A stretch of 64,000 nucleotides of DNA from the NCBI GenBank assembly GCA_900708905.1, contig CAADRB010000017.1, forward strand, positions 1,145,445-1,209,444, in the 5' to 3' direction. The stretch is from Hymenolepis diminuta. Taxonomy: Eukaryota; Platyhelminthes; Cestoda; Cyclophyllidea; Hymenolepididae. The notes under the pieces are model-generated. The model made no database searches. It saw only the letters and a program-made list of their open reading frames with translations, and was not told where the DNA came from. Shown piece by piece: positions 58,301-64,000 of this stretch (position 1 is the stretch's first letter; every line of letters begins with the position of its first letter). A program made the position numbers and the translations under genes.

Positions 58301-61086
58301 TAATAATGCAATAGAATTTCCCAAACACGCAAACTTTGCTCCTCCCCTTCCGCCTTAGGCACCTCATCTTTCCGTATTTGTTGATGATTCAGGCTGACTT
58401 CACTTTTCACGTGAGTCTTTCAATCCACGCAGTGTGCTTTAATTTGACGCCGGTTTTGTGGCTTTTGAAAAGAACGAAATGACACAACCAAACCAAGATG
58501 GTGAATTGATTAAATATTCATTTAATTTTTCAACGCCCTTTTGTCCAGAGGTCTCATTGTGCTAGTGAGTCAGCTTGTGGTGTCACACTCATATTGAATG
58601 TGGCTAGGAAAACAGCAGTGATTTTTAAATGGTTTTCTTCGACGCAATTACAACTGGAAGGAGTTTTGATGCAATTTAATCCAGACAGGAAAAAATTACA
58701 GTACCCATAATCGAAATGACAGATTTTCAGTCGACTGAGCATCATTAAGCTATGTTTTTATAAACCCAAACTTTCTCCACCTTTTCACCATGATCAGTCT
58801 TGTTTTGGAAACCAATAGCTTTCATCGTGTCACTCGAAGAGGAACGCAAAGGGAACCAGATATTTCCTTAAACGGTTTATAAGCGATTCTCATTTGAGTG
58901 CTAAAACAAATTACCAATTGCGCACGAGACCAATTACGAAGTCAGTTATAAGTTAGAGGGGAATTTGATCTCAATAAATAACTAAAAAATCACTTAAAAT
59001 TTGCAAAATATTTGAAGGTTTACTTTGAATTTCATGGTTTATTGTATGATGACAGATGGTGCCCAATGAATTAAAAACATAGACCGCAAGTTTATGCTAA
59101 GATAAATTGAGGTTTGATTTTTATTTGCGACATAGCCTCGGCACCATTTAGTCAAATCAGTTGTCATTATATTTTACCTAAACGTCATTGTTCAGGGTGT
59201 TTAAAAGTTCGAATTGCCTGGAGTTGTTTTGACCGACATAAATGCTTCTCGGACATGTACGAGTCATTTAGACAGCCAAATTTTTCTTTATACCTTTAGG
59301 ACAATGCAGAAAGCAGACAGAATTAAGCTCACAGTCTAACCACTCTCTTTGCTACCTTAAATCAGATGAGTGCGTAGACGAGATTTGGTATCGGGACCTC
59401 CGCCGACTTAATAGACATGTGTTCTAATATATGAATAACGTTCTAGTCGGTGTTTATTCTCTTGGCATTGGTATTTGAAATATTCAATCTCCTCGAATAA
59501 TGGATTAACCCTTGAAATTCATTCACGGACCTTTGTACTAGTGAAAGGGGAGTGTATAACAATTTGAGTACATTCCTATTAGGAAAGAAAGTTTCCGAGA
59601 AAATATTAAATCGCATTTCTCCTTTTGAGAATGAGAAGCAATAAGGGAATGAAACATCTTCTTTTCATTTCCGGCATTAATATTTTGGAATATTTATTTC
59701 ACCCAACTTTTTTGGATAGTGATTCATTCGCTTTCCCACAACAAAGCGCGGTCACGGCGTTGCTTTAAGTGCTTGACCCAAATCTACGATAAAAGCATAC
59801 ACGACACAACGTATTCGGTTGGCTGCGTTGTGAGTAAAATTGGGACTTAATGGCTTCGCCTGTTGGATGAACCTCTTGCGTGGACATCCACTTAGTGGAA
59901 ACAACTGGACTCCCACATAAATCTCTTAGAGACCCCAACAGTAGGTTGGGTGGTATTTTCAATCCCTTACCTCGATACACTTGTCGCAATTTGAAGGTGA
60001 CTGCTCTGAGAACATGTTTCATCAATTATCAAACAATTATCAAAGCGAGTTTCATTTTCAGAGTGCCTTCGCTTATAAATTTAGGAAATAAAAACTCCAA
60101 CCATTATTCTTTTGAATGAAATCGCTATTTGAACGGGAATTCTATCGCTTTGCCTCATTACAAGACTAAAAGCAAGCGATACTCTGAATACAGTATATAC
60201 TACTTAATGTAATATATTTTTTCGCCAGCTTCCTCCACCTTCTCATGGCCATAAAAAGTATAAAAAATCGGAGTGTCACGATCAATCATTCAATTAACTC
60301 GACTAGTCAACGAATTCTAAACACACTCAGGTATCCAGGACTCAAATAATGAGGAATGAGCTGTGGAATATTTAGATGTCACAAAGTTCATATTTACCTC
60401 TTATAAGAGTATGGACAACTCTATGTTTCTGAAAATGAAATAGGGTGAGACTTGATGTCTTAATTTCCTTACCTTCCCTTATTTTACCTCACTTCGTCTC
60501 ATCACTTTCTAGAATATTTCAGTATTTCGCTTGTTCAAAAGCTTTGGCATGATTATAAGTTGTAAAAGTTTTATTGTCATGATAATAATCTGACAGTTTA
60601 ATGGTTCCTGGTAGTAGATGTGCAAGTCAACACGTAAGCTTACAAGTTTGACTAAATTAATCCCTATCTATTCAGTTTGTAAAGAGTAACTTAAAGTCAA
60701 ATATATGTTTTACTCCTCTGATCTGAGATGTAGGTGAAGATAACATCTAAGGATTGTTCCAGCTGTCGTGATCTCGGAGATAATCCAAGGTGGAGTATCA
60801 ATCGAACGCCGTTCTCTACCATCTTCACATTATCCCGCATATATATTATTCATCCTTTGGCCTTTAAGGTGCCAATGAATTCTTCTTAACTGTATTAGCC
60901 TTCATTTCATGCAGTTTCATTCTATTGCCAGGGACTTTTCAATCTACCTGTTAGAAGGTCGACGCATTTTCCCTGTTCTCCACTAATAATATTTAGTTCA
61001 TCCGATCAAAAAATAATCAGTTCATGTTCGTATAAGAAATGCGTCTTTGACATAAAGATGTGTAGCATTTAATATAACAGAGTTAC
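52397..61086. other. Non-coding stretch beyond the second mariner
   Basis: No supported gene. A GC-richer patch at 53.36-53.60 kb carries overlapping frames on both strands with no domain. At 57.54-57.86 kb an AATAAA followed by a CT-rich run and a duplicated TTTGGGAGCA (57764 and 57785) loosely recalls the end of an LTR, but no retroelement protein is seen. Confidence 0.5.
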
Positions 61087-61312
61087 CAAACAGGAAGAAG
61101 TATTTTTATTCCAGGACTTGGGATTGCATTTTGAACCACATTGTACTCATTGCCTTCCAGATATTTGATGACTTCATTTCCATTGGACATTGCGCTTCGA
61201 AACAATTGGAGAGCAATTGCACTTATTTCACAATCTTGCTCTAATTCGTTGGATGGCAGAAAAGGAATGGGTGGTTGTGACACTTCTATCTCCATTTCTG
61301 AATGGCATTTAG
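61087..61312 (-). CDS. Possible internal exon of an unrecognised gene
   Basis: On the minus strand an acceptor-like TTACACCAG precedes 61312 and a donor-like GGTAACT follows 61087. The 226-base interval between is open. It encodes about 74 residues starting KCHSEMEIEVSQPPIPFLPS and ending GIKILLPVW, with protein-like composition (acidic N-terminal half, then LQLFRSAMSNGNEVIKYLEG). I do not recognise a family. No partner exon with matching phase was found in the window, so this could equally be a chance open stretch. Confidence 0.25.
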
Positions 61313-63715
61313 CTGGTGTAAGTTAAAATAAATTTCTGCCACCTTCTCTATGTCTATTCTCTTTTGCAGAAGATAAAATGAGTTCGTAAAACTTGAGTTT
61401 TCCTCGGCATATTCTGATGTGCTAACCCAAATTCTCTTTTGCAATATAGCATAAACAACTCCTGGCCGACTATTTAATCATGCATTTAATATAATAAAAC
61501 TGGAGTATGTCCAGACGAAGTTCGATTTTTTATAAGCATTTCATATAACAATAAAATAATCTGCATCTCTTAAGTTGGGAGTGGCAACAAAACCCGAGCT
61601 TTTAAATCGGGTCGGTTCAGGTATTCACTTTCCTCGGCAATCAGACGAATCAGAAAACGAGACGAACTTTCACACAGTTGCTTCGGAGGTCAATCTCTCA
61701 AAATCCCGTTGAATAAAGCTCTTAAGAGCAAAAAGGCCTTAAAAGCAGCTAGAACTGTGTATCAGTATGGTGTAATTACTGAAATTCCCTTTTATTTGCC
61801 CTTTTTCTATTCTCAGTAAATATTAAATTAAAAATTATGCATCAATTGTCCAAACCATACTTTTAATGCAGCCTTTAGTTTAAAAGTGACAAAATAGTAA
61901 GAGCTGGATTTATTCAAGTGAACGCTATCACTTAGTTGACGTATATAGCCACCAAGATCGAGAGCACTTACAGCTATAGCATCTTTGATACTTCAATCGT
62001 AAAGAAAATTTGAACAAGCAATATTTTATCAGGCGATAAATGCTCGAATTTGTTTAATCAGTTGCCTGTATCTGACACATTTTATGCCTCAAAATCAAAC
62101 GCCATTTGTGGGATTTAAATTTAAAACTGGAGGAGAATGAGGCTTTGATCTTCCCGCCACATATCTACCAGATGGGGTGGCAAAACCCAGCTTATTATGC
62201 TCCATAAAGAACTCAAATATTTTTATGAGATAGATCTGCTTCTTGCAACTTCACACAAGAATTTGAAGTTGTGTGGCCATATGCCACACAATTATTCGCA
62301 AAACACCTCTGAACATACATAAACACAGAGAAGGGGGCTTGAAAGGGGGTGGGGGAGGAGTGGAGAAGTATGAATTCTGAGATTGTCAATTATCCAATCC
62401 ACTTAACTATCCACCCACCATCACCCTTCGTGACCACCTGCTAGAGACGAAGAAATGAGTTTATGATTTGTGATAGGCCCCGTGATGCTATAGATTGTAT
62501 TCCACTAATTAATCAATTTTCGTGGAACAGCATCCTTTAGAGTCAACATTTTTCGGTTTATTTATGTTGATGGAAATAGTTTAAACTATGACACGTAGTA
62601 ATAATACATCGGAAGTCTTAAAAATCACTAAATGGGGTTTATAGTTTTGAACAACAAGCCACTCCCAATGTGTGCACATTAGAAATTCTTTAGAGCATCA
62701 TCTTTTCTGAAGAATATTTCCTACAACATTAGGAGAGAATTCAGTAGAGAAACCCGGTAGCCGGTGTCATTTTATCTGAGAAGCTTCAAATTAAGGGCAG
62801 TAACTATTTCATCCATATTTTCCTGATAGACGAAAGCGATAATATGGAAAACGTCGCTGATACAAGAATGGAAAATGAGTAGAAATTACCAATTGATTGA
62901 TATAATTAGGAAAATACCATATATGTCACAATGGGAAATAGTTGAATATCTAATAACGAGTTGAGATAGTGGTATTTCAGGCTTTCATTGGACTTAAAAC
63001 TCAACGTTTTCAACTACATCTGATGCAAACGCTTGTGGTTAGAAAACCACAAATCTCCGACTTACGGATACCTCTGCCCGGTGGACTAAGGCTCTAAGAG
63101 TTGTATATGGGGAAGACAGCCGTGAAATAACCTGATCCTCCATTTGTTCACGTTAATAGGGCTAGACAAACACAAATTACTTTAAAATTTAAGAAAATAG
63201 ATAACCTGATGGTTTTTGGGTTCAAAAGGAGTAGAGATTCCCCGATTCCTTTTGTAAAGTAAGGCCAACAATGATCTATTGCTCACTAGCTATCGCTAGG
63301 CTACAATTGACTCAGACCCAAGAGAGATAAGTTAGACTGCGGCTAACCGAAGATACTTTATTAACTATATAAACGCTCTATATAGGAATACAAGTTGAAA
63401 ATGTGCGAAAATCAAGACAAACTGATAACGGTTTTACTCCCATATAACAGTCAAGTTGTCAGTTGGGCCGGAGTATTGATAAGGATAATGGGAGGTTTTG
63501 AGACAACCTGAGACAAAACAGAAACACAGTATCTATAACCTTTGTTTTGTCGATTTCCTATCAATTCTCAATTACTCCGCCTCCTTTTCCCTTTAAGGAA
63601 ACTCCAACTTATGCCTATTAATCCTATTATATTCAAAATACAATTTACTTGAATTAATTGTAAATAGAACATCTTAGGGTTAAATATTATTTACATTAAC
63701 CCGTCTACATTCCAG
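61313..63715. other. Non-coding stretch near the window end
   Basis: No gene recognised. A G-rich tract lies at 62330-62370 and the palindromic RUNX-type pair at 63033-63052. Otherwise AT-rich and featureless to my eye. Confidence 0.55.
63033..63052. promoter_or_regulatory. Palindromic pair of RUNX-type sites
   Basis: TTGTGGTT (63033-63040) and AACCACAA (63045-63052) form a perfect 8-bp inverted repeat around the spacer AGAA. Each arm is a full-consensus RUNX site. There is no adjacent confident gene. Confidence 0.3.
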
Positions 63716-63736
63716 TTGTCCTTTGTGGCAAACAAA

Positions 63737-63784
63737 ATGGCAGATCATCTTGATGAAAAAGCGTTTGACAATTTTGTTTATGAG
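63737..63784 (+). CDS. Possible first coding exon of a gene continuing past the window
   Basis: ATG at 63737 sits in a favourable context (AAAATGG) and opens MADHLDEKAFDNFVYE, followed by a GTACCA donor-like site at 63785. About 20 bases upstream CTACATTCCAG resembles a splice acceptor, which would suit cis- or trans-splicing of the 5' untranslated region. If unspliced, the frame runs on to about 63922 through a TTTTG repeat that looks non-coding. No family is recognised, and the rest of the gene would lie outside the window. Confidence 0.25.
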
Positions 63785-63822
63785 GTACCAATGAAGTCGT
63801 TTAGATACATTTTACTGTTCTC

Positions 63823-63845
63823 TTTTGTTTTGTTTTGTTTTGTTA
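63823..63845. repeat. TTTTG pentanucleotide repeat
   Basis: Four TTTTG units plus a partial one. It falls inside the reading frame that starts at 63737, which argues that coding has ended before it. Confidence 0.85.
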
Positions 63846-64000
63846 AGCAAAGCATTTTCCCACAAAACACCACCACTTTGGCCTTACTACTGAACCCACA
63901 TGCACTTTCATTCCTTCACTAAAGCGTTGTATCGAAAGCAAAATTGCCCACTGGTCATTCAGGTGGAAAGCACACAATAATAGTTATACTTTTTAGGTCC

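Noticed and set aside
59765..60025. 86-codon minus-strand frame (HPTGEAIKSQFYSQRS)
   Set aside because: Protein-like in part but no family recognised, no splice context and an overlapping plus-strand frame.

Overview
The window is AT-rich DNA (about two thirds A+T by eye) from an animal nucleus. The evidence is one clearly intron-split gene with GT-AG junctions for a Runt-domain transcription factor (RUNX family, found in animals), two dead mariner-type DNA transposons with TA target duplications, tRNA-derived SINE-like fragments and a LINE endonuclease remnant. The compact RUNX gene with a 73-bp intron inside a gene-poor, transposon-littered region makes me think of a flatworm (tapeworm or fluke), but that is a guess: nothing here fixes the phylum.

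Layout: 1-26.7 kb is non-coding, with a LINE remnant (about 7.7-8.0 kb), SINE-like pieces, a structured inverted-repeat patch (18.78-18.95 kb) and a GC-rich element at 14.08-14.23 kb. A complete but inactivated mariner lies at 26701-27980 (minus). 28-38.9 kb is again non-coding, with a cluster of RUNX-type sites near 36.03-36.12 kb. The RUNX gene occupies 42214 down to 39007 on the minus strand in four coding exons, with a TATA box and initiator just upstream and a GT-rich microsatellite behind them. 42.5-51 kb is non-coding with a possible decayed Ig-domain fragment. A second, unrelated mariner lies at 51079-52394 (plus). 52.4-64 kb has no confident gene; one possible internal exon (61087-61312, minus) and one possible first exon at the window edge (63737-63784, plus) are noted.

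The theme of the window is one developmental regulator surrounded by tens of kilobases of DNA without other confident genes. The most interesting non-coding signal is a block in intron 1 of the RUNX gene that carries RUNX-type TGCGGT sites, CCAAT motifs and a CGCGC core. A related block, with the same motifs in the same order, lies about 27 kb away at 14.08-14.23 kb. Autoregulation by the RUNX protein is a plausible but untested reading. The RUNX protein keeps every DNA-contact residue I can place by alignment but lacks the C-terminal VWRPY Groucho-binding tail usual in the family.
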